NCBI GenBank assembly: GCA_015068905.1
Contig: SVJQ01000010.1
Coordinates: 1 to 57,022, forward strand
Direction: 5' to 3'
Length of the DNA stretch: 57,022 bases
Source: Oscillospiraceae bacterium
GTDB taxonomy: Bacteria > Bacillota > Clostridia > UBA1381 > UBA9506
The notes under the pieces were generated by a model. That model saw nothing but the letters and a program-made list of their open reading frames with translations, had not been told where the DNA came from and made no database searches. Made by a program: the position numbers and the translations under genes. Shown here piece by piece: positions 44,279-52,601 of this stretch (the stretch's first letter is position 1; every line of letters begins with the position of its first letter).

Positions 44279-46093
44279 TTATTCAGCAGAAGTTTCTGCC
44301 TTAGATTCCTGCTCACTCTTTTCTGCGGGCATCGCTGCTTCATAACCGCTTTTGTCAAATTTGGTTTTCAAATGCTTGCCTGTTTCATCTGTGTAGAAAA
44401 TATAATCTCCTTGTATATTAAACTCCATGCATCCTTCAATCAGAACTTCTTCACCGTCAGATGTTTTCTTATATAAAATGCCTTTTTCATCTTCGATTGT
44501 ATCAAAGCCGACATAATAAACCGTATCACCCACCGGACAGAAGTTCACAGCCATTCTGTCAGAAACTACAGTATCAAGATAAGCGCCGTCTAACTGCGCC
44601 TTAATAAGGGTGAAAATAGGAATACCGGTTGTCTGGTTCGGCGTTGCGTCCTGATAATACAAAACATCATCAGCAATATCAAAGGCATACACCGGACCGC
44701 CAATCACTTTTTTATGGTCTTTACCCTTTAAATTCATGCTGTATACGGCTGTTTCTACTCTATCTAAATAATAGATGCGGTCTTTATACACAACATAGCG
44801 CAAAATATCAGTTTCTGCCACCTTCTCAGGCTCCGTTTCGCCAATCTGCAAACGATAAAGAACATTGCGATATGCCGCTTCCGTCGTACCGGACATAGCA
44901 ATCTGCTCCTGCATTTCCGGTGTCAGGTCGTCACGCAGTTCCTGAGCAAGATAATATACTTCATCACCAACAACATACAAATCGGAGAAATAGCTGTCCG
45001 CACTTTCTGCAAGGTGCTGGGTCTCTGACCCGTCCGTCTTAACCCGGCTGACAATCTGCCGTGTATAGGGGTCAAGATAATACAACCACCCATCTACCAC
45101 ATTCAGGCAATAACCCACGGTTTCACCCAATTTTGCTTTTTCACCGGTTTTTTTGGATTCTTTATAGACAACACAATTTTCATCAAAATAATATATATTT
45201 TCTTCATCAGCTGCCATAAAACCATAATTGAACAAATTTGATGCCGTGTTACCCCGAAGTTTTTCGGACACCTCACCAATCTTGTCACTGCCGGCCTTTC
45301 TGTATTGCTGATACGCCTTAATATAATCGCCCTGCTTCTGGGCACTGTTGCCCTGCCAAACGCGAACGCCGTTAATGATAAAAGCAATTAAAAAGATCAA
45401 AACAGCAACACAAACAGCACCGGCAGCGCCAATGATAGCAAATTTCTTAATCTTCTTATTCCGCAAAGCTGCCTTTTCTGCTGCGGCTTCGGTCTGTTTT
45501 TGTTCTTCCTCCAGACGTGCCTTCTCCTGTGCTTCAATCACCTTGTTAATGGTGCCTCTTGAGGAAAATTTTTCAAAAACTTCTTTTTTATTACGGCCGC
45601 AACGAACGCACTCTGCTTCTTCCGCCACGTTAGGACGACCGCAGACGCAAACCCAATATGTACCTTGATCCTGAGCGTAACAATACGCATCCTCACCTGC
45701 TACCGAAGCAAGGCGCATCTTTTCCTCATAATCAGACTCATTAATGATAACTTCTGTCATCTCATAAGTTTTTTTATAGGACTCACCCTCAGCAAAATCA
45801 ACCGACAGAAAATCAACGGTAATATGCTTTGCCTCGGCATAATCCTTTAAAGAAACTGCCTTTTTTTCAGCAAAAAAACTTTTGGGACCGGCATTTAAGT
45901 CTGAAAGATCAACCCGGATTTCACCCAGTTCCCCGCCGTATGCATCAAACGCCCGAACCAAAAAGCTGACACCGGTAACAACCTGATCGCTGAGATTAAA
46001 CAGCTTAAACAGTGCATAAGGCTCGCCGGTTTTGGAATTTGTTTTAACGATAACACCCTGGTTTTCAACCGGGCAGGAAAAGTCAATAAACAT
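44279..46093 (-). CDS. Zinc-ribbon membrane protein with DUF5050-like repeats
   Basis: 604 residues. A cytoplasmic N-terminal beta domain (1-130) is followed by a zinc ribbon with C149, C151, C162 and C165 (VCVCGRPN, ECVRCGRN). A charged coiled coil (about 185-215) and one membrane segment (about 217-241) come next. The long extracytoplasmic part (about 260-590) consists of short repeats of the type GDEVYYL/DRIYYLD/DVLYYQD, the DUF5050 pattern that probably forms a beta-propeller-like structure. The tail is Glu/Ser/Ala rich. It could be a surface sensor or envelope protein; no ligand is apparent. ATG start behind GGAGG. Confidence 0.78.
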   Translation of the reverse strand: MFIDFSCPVENQGVIVKTNSKTGEPYALFKLFNLSDQVVTGVSFLVRAFDAYGGELGEIRVDLSDLNAGPKSFFAEKKAVSLKDYAEAKHITVDFLSVDFAEGESYKKTYEMTEVIINESDYEEKMRLASVAGEDAYCYAQDQGTYWVCVCGRPNVAEEAECVRCGRNKKEVFEKFSSRGTINKVIEAQEKARLEEEQKQTEAAAEKAALRNKKIKKFAIIGAAGAVCVAVLIFLIAFIINGVRVWQGNSAQKQGDYIKAYQQYRKAGSDKIGEVSEKLRGNTASNLFNYGFMAADEENIYYFDENCVVYKESKKTGEKAKLGETVGYCLNVVDGWLYYLDPYTRQIVSRVKTDGSETQHLAESADSYFSDLYVVGDEVYYLAQELRDDLTPEMQEQIAMSGTTEAAYRNVLYRLQIGETEPEKVAETDILRYVVYKDRIYYLDRVETAVYSMNLKGKDHKKVIGGPVYAFDIADDVLYYQDATPNQTTGIPIFTLIKAQLDGAYLDTVVSDRMAVNFCPVGDTVYYVGFDTIEDEKGILYKKTSDGEEVLIEGCMEFNIQGDYIFYTDETGKHLKTKFDKSGYEAAMPAEKSEQESKAETSAE

Positions 46094-46139
46094 CCCTTTT
46101 GCCTCCTAAAAAATATAAATCGGATTACAAACCACTTAC

Positions 46140-46168
46140 ATTCTACCATACTTTTCGAAAAAATACAA
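46140..46168 (-). promoter_or_regulatory. Promoter of the zinc-ribbon/DUF5050 gene
   Basis: Minus strand: TTGTAT (46163-46168), 17 bases, TAGAAT (46140-46145). Divergent from the rpmH promoter. Confidence 0.72.
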
Positions 46169-46188
46169 CTTTTTTGTGCATAAAACTA

Positions 46189-46217
46189 TTGACATTTTCT
46201 CTTTTACAAGTTATAAT
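46189..46217 (+). promoter_or_regulatory. Promoter of rpmH operon
   Basis: TTGACA (46189-46194), 17 bases, TATAAT (46212-46217): consensus-perfect SigA promoter, 45 bases before the rpmH start. A DnaA-box-like TTATGCACA (minus strand, 46175-46183) lies just upstream. Confidence 0.93.
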
Positions 46218-46261
46218 AATGTGGTATGTGAAAAGTGGTATGCAATTAGGAGGTGGAGCAC

Positions 46262-46396
46262 TTGCTCAGAACATTTCAGCCCAATAACAGAAAACGGAAA
46301 AAAGACCATGGTTTCAGAAGCAGAATGAGTTCACGTTCCGGCAGAAAGGTATTAGCTAGAAGAAGACTTAAAGGCAGAAAAGTACTGTCTGCATAG
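46262..46396 (+). CDS. rpmH: 50S ribosomal protein L34
   Basis: 44 codons, the exact L34 length. Translation reads [20 protein letters not shown] at residues 2-21, then [20 protein letters not shown], a complete L34. The start is TTG at 46262 with AGGAGGTGG six bases upstream; there is no in-frame ATG at the right place. First gene of rpmH-rnpA-yidD-yidC-jag. L34 is a small basic protein that binds 23S rRNA late in assembly. Confidence 0.97.
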   Translation: MLRTFQPNNRKRKKDHGFRSRMSSRSGRKVLARRRLKGRKVLSA

Positions 46397-46407
46397 TTAT
46401 GAAAACC

Positions 46408-46443
46408 AGTCGCTGAGAGCTCTTAGCTTTTAGCGACTTTATT
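46408..46443 (+). terminator. Weak terminator/attenuator between rpmH and rnpA
   Basis: 7-bp stem AGTCGCT/AGCGACT (46408-46414 with 46432-46438), interrupted inner pairing, then TTTATTT. It would lower rnpA expression relative to rpmH, which is needed in far larger amount. Confidence 0.6.
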
Positions 46444-46474
46444 TCATAATTGCCCGGTACTGCGGTATAATAAT

Positions 46475-46864
46475 ATGAAGCAGACCATCAGTTTAAAAAA
46501 TAACGAGCTGTTTTTGCAAGTATATAAAAAAGGAAAACGGTCATACCACAAAAATTTTACGTTGTATTACTTGCCTAACGGTATGCCCACAAATCGTCTG
46601 GGCATCAAAGCCGGCAAAAAGCTTACCGGTGCTGTGGGGCGCAACCGCGTCAGAAGGCTCGTCAAAGAAAGCTACCGTTTGCTGGAGTCAGAAATCAAAA
46701 CAGGATACGATTTGGTTTTTGTTGCAAAGGATGGCTGCCTGTTGGCAGATTCCTTGGCAGAAACCTCGGAGGCAATGCGTCATCTTTTTAAGTATGCACG
46801 CCTTTTTGTTGTATCTTCCGATTCTGACAAGCCAAAAGAGACAAAAACGGAGCCAATCAAATGA
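46475..46864 (+). CDS. rnpA: Ribonuclease P protein component
   Basis: 129 residues, basic. Helps the RNase P RNA to bind pre-tRNA leader. The RNR motif is in [16 protein letters not shown], and [10 protein letters not shown] and [13 protein letters not shown] precede it. There is no clear ribosome site before the ATG. It overlaps yidD by four bases. Confidence 0.95.
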   Translation: MKQTISLKNNELFLQVYKKGKRSYHKNFTLYYLPNGMPTNRLGIKAGKKLTGAVGRNRVRRLVKESYRLLESEIKTGYDLVFVAKDGCLLADSLAETSEAMRHLFKYARLFVVSSDSDKPKETKTEPIK

Positions 46865-47070
46865 AAAAACTACTTATCGGTTTAATTCGTTTCTATCAGC
46901 GGTACATTTCACCGCTGAAAAAACCGTCTTGTCGGTTTTACCCCACCTGTTCACAGTATGCCATTGAGGCAATTACTAAAAAAGGTGTTCTGCGAGGGAC
47001 AGCCCTCGCCGTTATTCGAATTTGCAAATGCCACCCCTTTCATCCGGGTGGTTATGACCCTGTTAAATAG
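46861..47070 (+). CDS. yidD: Membrane protein insertion efficiency factor YidD
   Basis: 69 residues, full length. The family signature runs [20 protein letters not shown] in residues about 9-28, followed by [28 protein letters not shown] and HPGGYDPV. Amphipathic helix near the N-terminus; membrane-associated partner of YidC. Coupled to rnpA by an ATGA overlap. Confidence 0.96.
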   Translation: MKKLLIGLIRFYQRYISPLKKPSCRFYPTCSQYAIEAITKKGVLRGTALAVIRICKCHPFHPGGYDPVK

Positions 47071-47097
47071 CATTGTCACTACAAAGGAGGCAAAACC

Positions 47098-48027
47098 TTG
47101 GGTTTTTTAACTTCTATTTTTGATATCATCAATGTTCCTTTAGGATATTTGTTCCGATATATTTATATGGTCCTTCAGGACTATGGTTGGACCATTGTGG
47201 TTTTTACATTGATTACCAAGGCAATTTTGTTGCCTTTAACTATTAAACAGCAAAAATCTACAGCCAAAATGCAGGCTATGCAGCCGAAGCTGCAGGAACT
47301 GCAGAAAAAATATCAGTATGATAAAGAAAAGCTGAATCAGGAAACTATGAAGCTGTATCAGGACTCCGGCGTAAACCCCATGGGTGGTTGCCTGCCCCTT
47401 TTGATTCAGTTCCCGCTTTTGATTGCGCTATATAACATTATCCGCCAGCCTTTGAATTATGTTATTCAATTAGGCAAGCACGGTTTGCCGAATGTTGAAC
47501 AAGTGTACGAGGCATTAAAAGGCTTCGGTATGAACCCCGAAAGTATTAAAATGGTGGATCAGATTGGTATTGCTTCTAAAATGAGCGAGTTTGCTGCTGA
47601 GCTTGCAGAAAAATTCCCCGGAGCTGGTTTTTTGAATATTAATTTCAACTCCTTCGGGTTAAATCTGGCCCAGTATCCGAACTCTGCCGGTGTTTCATGG
47701 CTGCTGATTATCCCGGTTTTAGCGGCTGCATCGACATTACTTGTATCCTGGCTGACAACAAAAATGAATGGCCAGCCGAAATCTGCAAACAGTGACAACC
47801 CTGCAAATTCAATGCAAATGATGACTTACATCTTCCCGGTTATGACATTTTTCTTCTCATATACAATGCCTGCCGGTTTGGGCTTTTACTGGATTATTTC
47901 AAACCTTGTCCAGTTACTGCAGCAAGTCATTATGAAATACTGCTTTCCGGCAAAGCCGTCGGATGAGCCTGCGCGCAAGAACTTCAGAGAACGCGAGGCT
48001 GAAAAGGCTGAAAGGAGAAAAAAATGA
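47098..48027 (+). CDS. yidC: Membrane protein insertase YidC/SpoIIIJ
   Basis: 309 residues, Oxa1 family, with five membrane segments and a basic tail (EREAEKAERRKK). Start is TTG at 47098 behind AAAGGAGG. The signature is YQDSGVNPMGGCLPLLIQFP. The groove position usually held by Arg in the first core segment (TLIxRLILLPL type) is Lys here (TLITKAILLPL), a conservative swap. No lipobox is seen at the N-terminus. In Firmicutes this insertase also serves sporulation. Confidence 0.95.
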   Translation: MGFLTSIFDIINVPLGYLFRYIYMVLQDYGWTIVVFTLITKAILLPLTIKQQKSTAKMQAMQPKLQELQKKYQYDKEKLNQETMKLYQDSGVNPMGGCLPLLIQFPLLIALYNIIRQPLNYVIQLGKHGLPNVEQVYEALKGFGMNPESIKMVDQIGIASKMSEFAAELAEKFPGAGFLNINFNSFGLNLAQYPNSAGVSWLLIIPVLAAASTLLVSWLTTKMNGQPKSANSDNPANSMQMMTYIFPVMTFFFSYTMPAGLGFYWIISNLVQLLQQVIMKYCFPAKPSDEPARKNFREREAEKAERRKK

Positions 48028-48650
48028 GCAAAACTGTAAAAAAATCTGCCAAGACAGTTCAAGAAGCGACTAAGCTTGCACTGGCAGAGTTGAAAATTTC
48101 TGAAAGCGAAGCAACCATTGTTGTTTTAGAAGAAGGTTCAAAAGGTCTCTTCGGTTTCGGTGCTAAGGACGCTGTGGTTCAGGTAACCTCTAATGTTTCC
48201 CCTGAAAACCGTGCTAAAACCTTTTTAGATGATGTTTTCCTCGGCATGGGCATGCGTGTTGATATTGACATCACCGTCGATGGCAAGCTGATGAAGATTA
48301 ACCTTTCCGGTGATAATATGGGCATCATCATTGGCAAACATGGCGACACCTTAGATGCTTTAGAGCATTTAACAAGCCTGACAGTGAACCGTGGCGACGG
48401 CGACTATGTTAAGGTTGTTTTAGATACTGAAAATTACCGCGAAAAACGTCGTCAGACCTTAGTTCGTCTGGCTGAAAACCTGTCAAATTCTGTTGTCAAC
48501 CACAAAAAGAAGGTAACACTTGAGCCCATGAGTGCCGGCGAACGCAGAATTATCCACTCTACCCTGCAGTCTAATGACAAGGTTGAAACCTACAGCATTG
48601 GTGAAGAACCCTACCGCAGAGTGGTTATTGCCCTGAAAAAAGATAAATAA
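48024..48650 (+). CDS. jag: RNA-binding protein Jag/KhpB
   Basis: 208 residues. The Jag-N domain (about 1-55, SKGLFGFGAKDA), the KH domain (about 85-140, GIIIGKHGDTLDALEHL) and the R3H domain (about 140-205, LEPMSAGERRIIH) are all present. RNA-binding partner that in streptococci controls cell elongation. Its ATG overlaps the yidC stop. Last gene of the cluster before the terminator; mnmE and mnmG, which usually follow, are not here. Confidence 0.94.
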   Translation: MSKTVKKSAKTVQEATKLALAELKISESEATIVVLEEGSKGLFGFGAKDAVVQVTSNVSPENRAKTFLDDVFLGMGMRVDIDITVDGKLMKINLSGDNMGIIIGKHGDTLDALEHLTSLTVNRGDGDYVKVVLDTENYREKRRQTLVRLAENLSNSVVNHKKKVTLEPMSAGERRIIHSTLQSNDKVETYSIGEEPYRRVVIALKKDK

Positions 48651-48674
48651 GAAACAGATACCCCGTGAGGGTTT

Positions 48675-48715
48675 AAAAGCTGTAAAATCCGGAGGGTTTT
48701 TACAGCTTTTTTTAC
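48675..48715 (+). terminator. Terminator of the rpmH-jag operon
   Basis: Perfect 13-bp stem (48675-48687 with 48698-48710) and a T run immediately after. Confidence 0.92.
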
Positions 48716-48740
48716 AGAACGAAAGAAAGGCGGTGCTCCT

Positions 48741-50018
48741 ATGACAAGTCCACTTGCAGACAGAATCAGACCACAGTCATTAGAAGACTGCGTCGGTCAA
48801 CGTCACCTTCTTTCAGAAGATAAAATTTTGCACCGCTTACTTACGTCTAAAACCATTCCTAACATGATTTTTTACGGTCCCTCGGGCACCGGTAAAACCA
48901 CGGTGGCAAACATTGCCGCACGGCTTTCAGGTAAAACTCTTTACAAGCTGAATGCCACGAATGCCTCTGTTTCTGATATTAAAGCAATTACTGCAGACCT
49001 TGGCGGGTTAAACAGTCAGGGCGGCGTTTTGCTGTACTTAGACGAAATTCAGAACTTTAACAAAAAGCAACAGCAATCGCTTTTAGAGTTCATTGAAAAC
49101 GGCTCCATTACCCTGATTGCCAGCACCACAGAAAACCCGTACTTTTATATTTATAACGCGATTCTTTCACGTTGTACGGTTTTTGAGTTTAAACCTGTTG
49201 ACGGGTCAGACATAGCTGCAGCGCTACAGCGTGCCGTGAAGCTTTTAGAACAGGAAATGGATACCACCATTACCGTGGAAGAAGATGCGCTTTACCACCT
49301 GTCAGAAACCTCTGCCGGCGACGTGAGAAAGGCCCTTAACTCGTTGGAGCTTTGCGTGCAGGCAGCACCCCTGTCAGCTGATGGCGGTTTAACCGTAACC
49401 CTGCCCTTAGCTGAGCAATGCACTCAGAAAAAGGCATTTCGCCACGATAAAGATGGTGACAGCCACTATGATGTTATTAGCGCTTTTCAAAAATCTCTGC
49501 GTGGTAGTGACCCGGATGCCGCAATCCATTACCTTGCCCGTCTGCTTTCTGCCGGTGATATGCTGATTGCCTGCCGCAGACTGATGGTAACCGCCGCAGA
49601 AGATATTGGCCTTGCTTATCCTCAGGCTGTTTCTATTGTAAAATCCTGCGTGGATTGCGCTCTGCAGTTGGGCATGCCGGAAGCACGGATTCCCTTAGCT
49701 GAGGCTGCCATTGTCCTTGCCACAGCGCCCAAAAGCAACTCTGCCATTTGTGCCATTGATGCTGCCATGGCTGATATTGCAAATTCCGACACCGGTGATG
49801 TGCCTATGCATTTAAAGGACACGCACTACTCTGGCGCACAGAAGATGGGACGGGGGCTGACCTACCAGTATCCCCACAGTTATCCGGGCAATTATGTGAA
49901 ACAGCAATACCTGCCGGATAAAATCAAAGACAAAGTCTACTATGTTGGCGGCAATAATAAAAATGAAGAAGCCATCCGCCAATATTGGGATAAAATCAAG
50001 AAGAGAGAAGATTCATGA
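48741..50018 (+). CDS. rarA: Replication-associated recombination protein RarA (MgsA)
   Basis: 425 residues, AAA+ ATPase of the clamp-loader type that acts at stalled replication forks. Walker A GPSGTGKTTVANI, Walker B LYLDEIQNFNKKQQ, sensor 1 IASTTENP, and the arginine in AILSRCTVFEF. The C-terminal oligomerisation part starts near 240 (HYDVISAFQKSLRGSDPDAA) and ends with QYLPDKIKDKVYY. ATG start with GGCGG upstream. It overlaps the next gene by 4 bases. Confidence 0.94.
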   Translation: MTSPLADRIRPQSLEDCVGQRHLLSEDKILHRLLTSKTIPNMIFYGPSGTGKTTVANIAARLSGKTLYKLNATNASVSDIKAITADLGGLNSQGGVLLYLDEIQNFNKKQQQSLLEFIENGSITLIASTTENPYFYIYNAILSRCTVFEFKPVDGSDIAAALQRAVKLLEQEMDTTITVEEDALYHLSETSAGDVRKALNSLELCVQAAPLSADGGLTVTLPLAEQCTQKKAFRHDKDGDSHYDVISAFQKSLRGSDPDAAIHYLARLLSAGDMLIACRRLMVTAAEDIGLAYPQAVSIVKSCVDCALQLGMPEARIPLAEAAIVLATAPKSNSAICAIDAAMADIANSDTGDVPMHLKDTHYSGAQKMGRGLTYQYPHSYPGNYVKQQYLPDKIKDKVYYVGGNNKNEEAIRQYWDKIKKREDS

Positions 50019-50758
50019 CAAACAGCTATCAGGGCTTTGCCCAACTCTATGACGCATTAACCTTTGATGTTGACTATAAAAACATTGCTTCATTCATTCA
50101 TGAAATTTTACAAAAACACGGCATTAAAAGCGGACTTGTGTTAGACCTTGCCTGCGGCACAGGTACACTGACTTTGGAATTAGCCAAAAAAGGCTATGAG
50201 ATGCTGGGGGCGGATTTATCCGAAGATATGCTTTCTGTTGCGCGGCAAAAGGAAGGCGCCGAGGGCATCTTATTCCTGAACCAGTCCATGGATGATTTTG
50301 AGCTTTACGGCACCGTTGATGCCATTGTCTGCGTGTTGGACAGCATCAATTATTTAACTGAGCCCGAAGCGCTTTTAAAAACCTTTCGCCTGTGTGCAAA
50401 CTACTTGAACCCCGGTGGAATCTTACTTTTTGACGTAAATTCAGAATATAAATTCTCTTCTGTTTTAGGGAATCAGACCTACACCTATGAAACGGATGAA
50501 ATTTTTTATAATTGGGAAAATGAATATGACCCCGAAAGTCGTCTCTGCGACCTGTATCTCACCTTTTTCTGTTTGGAAGAATCCGGCTTATATCGCCGGG
50601 TTGACGAGGTGCATACCCAAAGGGCGTATGCAGACAGCGAGCTTAAGGATGCTTTAGAAAAAGCAGGTCTTACCCTTGTTGCTATATATGACGGCTATAC
50701 CCAGAATGCGCCAAACAGCGAGAGCCAGCGCATTGTTTATGAGGTAAAAAAACTTTAA
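50015..50758 (+). CDS. Class I SAM-dependent methyltransferase
   Basis: 247 residues. SAM motif I is VLDLACGTGTLTLELAKKG, with the acidic end of strand 2 in GADLSEDML and motif IV in AIVCVLDSINYL. A beta-rich insertion (about 145-210) probably covers the active site. Substrate unknown; small-molecule methyltransferases of this kind are common. Coupled to rarA by ATGA and 13 bases before thiI. Confidence 0.83.
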   Translation: MTNSYQGFAQLYDALTFDVDYKNIASFIHEILQKHGIKSGLVLDLACGTGTLTLELAKKGYEMLGADLSEDMLSVARQKEGAEGILFLNQSMDDFELYGTVDAIVCVLDSINYLTEPEALLKTFRLCANYLNPGGILLFDVNSEYKFSSVLGNQTYTYETDEIFYNWENEYDPESRLCDLYLTFFCLEESGLYRRVDEVHTQRAYADSELKDALEKAGLTLVAIYDGYTQNAPNSESQRIVYEVKKL

Positions 50759-50771
50759 TGGAGGATACCCC

Positions 50772-51938
50772 GTGAAACAGCTTGTTTTGATAAAATATGG
50801 AGAAATTATTTTAAAAGGCTTAAACCGACCTTTTTTTGAAGAGGCTTTGGTTAAGAATATTAAAGATGCACTGCCGAAAGATTTCCATGGTACTGTTCAC
50901 CGTGCTCAGGCAACCATTTATGTTGAGCCGGAGGACCCTGCCACCATTGACGAGATTATCCGCCGTATGACCAAGGTCTTTGGTATCACCTCTGTCACCC
51001 GTGCTTATTGCCTGCCCAAAGATCTTGCCGGTATGCAAAAGGGTGCGGCCGAGGTGCTGGCACCGGTTTTGAATCAGATTCATTCCTTTAAGGTAGAAGC
51101 TAAACGAGCCGATAAAAAATTCCCCATGACCTCACCGGAAATCTGCCGTGAGGTGGGCGGCTATCTCCACGATGCCTTCCCTCACCTGACCGTAGATGTG
51201 AATCACCCTGAGGAAACCGTTATGGTTGAGGTACGCGAGGAGTATGCCTATGTATATTGCGGCAGGGTAAAAGGCGCAGGCGGTATGCCTATTGGTTCAA
51301 ACTCCAAGGCTACTCTGCTCCTCTCAGGCGGTATTGACAGCCCCGTTGCCGGTTATATGACCGCGAAACGCGGCGTTAAATTAAACGCTGTTCACTTTTT
51401 CTCGTATCCCTATACCGGAGAGCGTGCTAAAGAAAAAGTGCTGACATTGGGCAAAATTCTGGCTGAATATGCACCCCGTTTAGATGTTCATGTTGTGCCC
51501 TTTACTGAAGCACAGCTTGCAATCAAAAAATATTGTCCGCCGGAACAGCTGACAATCATTATGCGCCGTCTGATGATGCAGATTGCTGAACAGGTTGCCC
51601 TAAAAACCGGCGCAAAAGCTTTAATCACTGGTGAAAGCATTGGTCAGGTGGCAAGCCAGACGGTAGAAGCCTTAACCGTTACCAATCAGGCTGTTAAAAC
51701 CCTGCCTGTCTTCCGTCCGGTTATCGGTATGGACAAGGAAGAAATCGTAACGATTGCCCGCCAGATTGGCACCTTTGAGACCTCAATCCTGCCTTATGAG
51801 GATTGTTGTACCATCTTTACCCCGAAGCACCCTAACACCAAGCCGAAGCTGGAACGCATTTTAGAATCTGAGCAAAAGCTTGATACAGAAAAGCTCATCA
51901 GCGATGCTATCGCCGGCATTGAAATTATCAGACTGTAA
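50772..51938 (+). CDS. thiI: tRNA 4-thiouridine synthase ThiI (rhodanese-less)
   Basis: 388 residues. The N-terminal ferredoxin-like and THUMP domains span about 1-165, and the PP-loop LLLSGGIDSPVAGYM lies near 180. It makes s4U8 in tRNA with sulfur from a cysteine desulfurase. The C-terminal rhodanese domain of the enterobacterial enzyme is absent, as usual in Firmicutes, where a NifS-like partner is normally adjacent. No such partner lies in this window. GTG start behind GGAGG. Confidence 0.94.
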   Translation: MKQLVLIKYGEIILKGLNRPFFEEALVKNIKDALPKDFHGTVHRAQATIYVEPEDPATIDEIIRRMTKVFGITSVTRAYCLPKDLAGMQKGAAEVLAPVLNQIHSFKVEAKRADKKFPMTSPEICREVGGYLHDAFPHLTVDVNHPEETVMVEVREEYAYVYCGRVKGAGGMPIGSNSKATLLLSGGIDSPVAGYMTAKRGVKLNAVHFFSYPYTGERAKEKVLTLGKILAEYAPRLDVHVVPFTEAQLAIKKYCPPEQLTIIMRRLMMQIAEQVALKTGAKALITGESIGQVASQTVEALTVTNQAVKTLPVFRPVIGMDKEEIVTIARQIGTFETSILPYEDCCTIFTPKHPNTKPKLERILESEQKLDTEKLISDAIAGIEIIRL

Positions 51939-51953
51939 GATAGGAGGCATCTT

Positions 51954-52454
51954 ATGTCAGAAGCAATTACCACGTTTTTGCAAGGTCTTGGCATTTCAAA
52001 CGAACTGGTTATCTTTATTGTTTCTATGTTGCCCGTTGTAGAACTGCGCGGCGCCATTCCCCTTGGCGTTGTTTTAAACACGAAGCCGTTGATTACATTT
52101 TGTCTTGCTGTGATTGGAAATCTGTTGCCCGTACCCTTTATCATTCTTTGTGCAAGACCTGTTGTAGACTTCTTTTTAAGGGTCAAATACTTGCGTCCCA
52201 TCGGCAACTGGCTGGAGAATAAGGTCAGAAAAAATTCTCATAAGATTACAAAATATAAGGTTGGCGGGCTCTTTCTTTTCGTTGCAATACCGCTTCCCGG
52301 TACAGGTGCCTGGACCGGTGCACTTCTTGCGGCGCTGATGAATATGCGCTTAAAAAACGCCTTCCCCTCCATCGCTCTCGGTGTTGTTGCCGCCGGTATA
52401 CTGATGACCTTTGGCAGCAGTGCTGTGGATTGGTTTATTGCATTGTTTGTGTAA
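51954..52454 (+). CDS. Small multidrug-export-like (COG2426) membrane protein
   Basis: 166 residues, four or five hydrophobic segments. The family pattern is ELRGAIPLG near residue 31 and AIPLPGTGAWTGALLAALMNM near residue 98, with basic loops between. The family name comes from weak similarity and no transport substrate is known. AGGAGG precedes the ATG, 15 bases after thiI, so it probably shares the message. Confidence 0.85.
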   Translation: MSEAITTFLQGLGISNELVIFIVSMLPVVELRGAIPLGVVLNTKPLITFCLAVIGNLLPVPFIILCARPVVDFFLRVKYLRPIGNWLENKVRKNSHKITKYKVGGLFLFVAIPLPGTGAWTGALLAALMNMRLKNAFPSIALGVVAAGILMTFGSSAVDWFIALFV

Positions 52455-52463
52455 AAGATGATA

Positions 52464-52512
52464 TTGTAAAATGAAACATCCACCCCACTGGGGTGGATGT
52501 TTCATTTTACAA
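52464..52512. repeat. Perfect 24-bp inverted repeat
   Basis: 52464-52487 is the exact reverse complement of 52489-52512, separated by one base. It sits between the convergent small membrane protein gene and the SLH pseudogene. It can fold as a GC-capped hairpin and may stop transcription from both sides, but there is no long T-run outside the arms. Confidence 0.8.
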
Positions 52513-52516
52513 AAAT

Positions 52517-52546
52517 ATGTCAAGAGAACCGTCCCTATGACACACA
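52517..52546. repeat. REP-like remnant (AGAGAACCGTCCC motif)
   Basis: TGTCA, then AGAGAACCGTCCC, then TATGACA. The TGTCA/TGACA ends are inverted, and the AGAACCGTCCC core resembles short repeats linked to IS200-like REP transposases in Clostridia and other bacteria. Only one copy is seen in this window. Confidence 0.4.
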
Positions 52547-52601
52547 ACAATGCAAGTCACAACTTAATCTTGCAGAGTGCTACAAAGTACCACTCTATCT
52601 A

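Noticed and set aside
46175-46183. DnaA-box-like TTATGCACA as replication origin
   Set aside because: Only one copy, no AT-rich unwinding element beside a cluster of boxes, no dnaA in the window.
46443-46471. Promoter TTCATA-17-TATAAT just before rnpA
   Set aside because: The transcript would begin at or after the rnpA ATG, so it could not make the protein.
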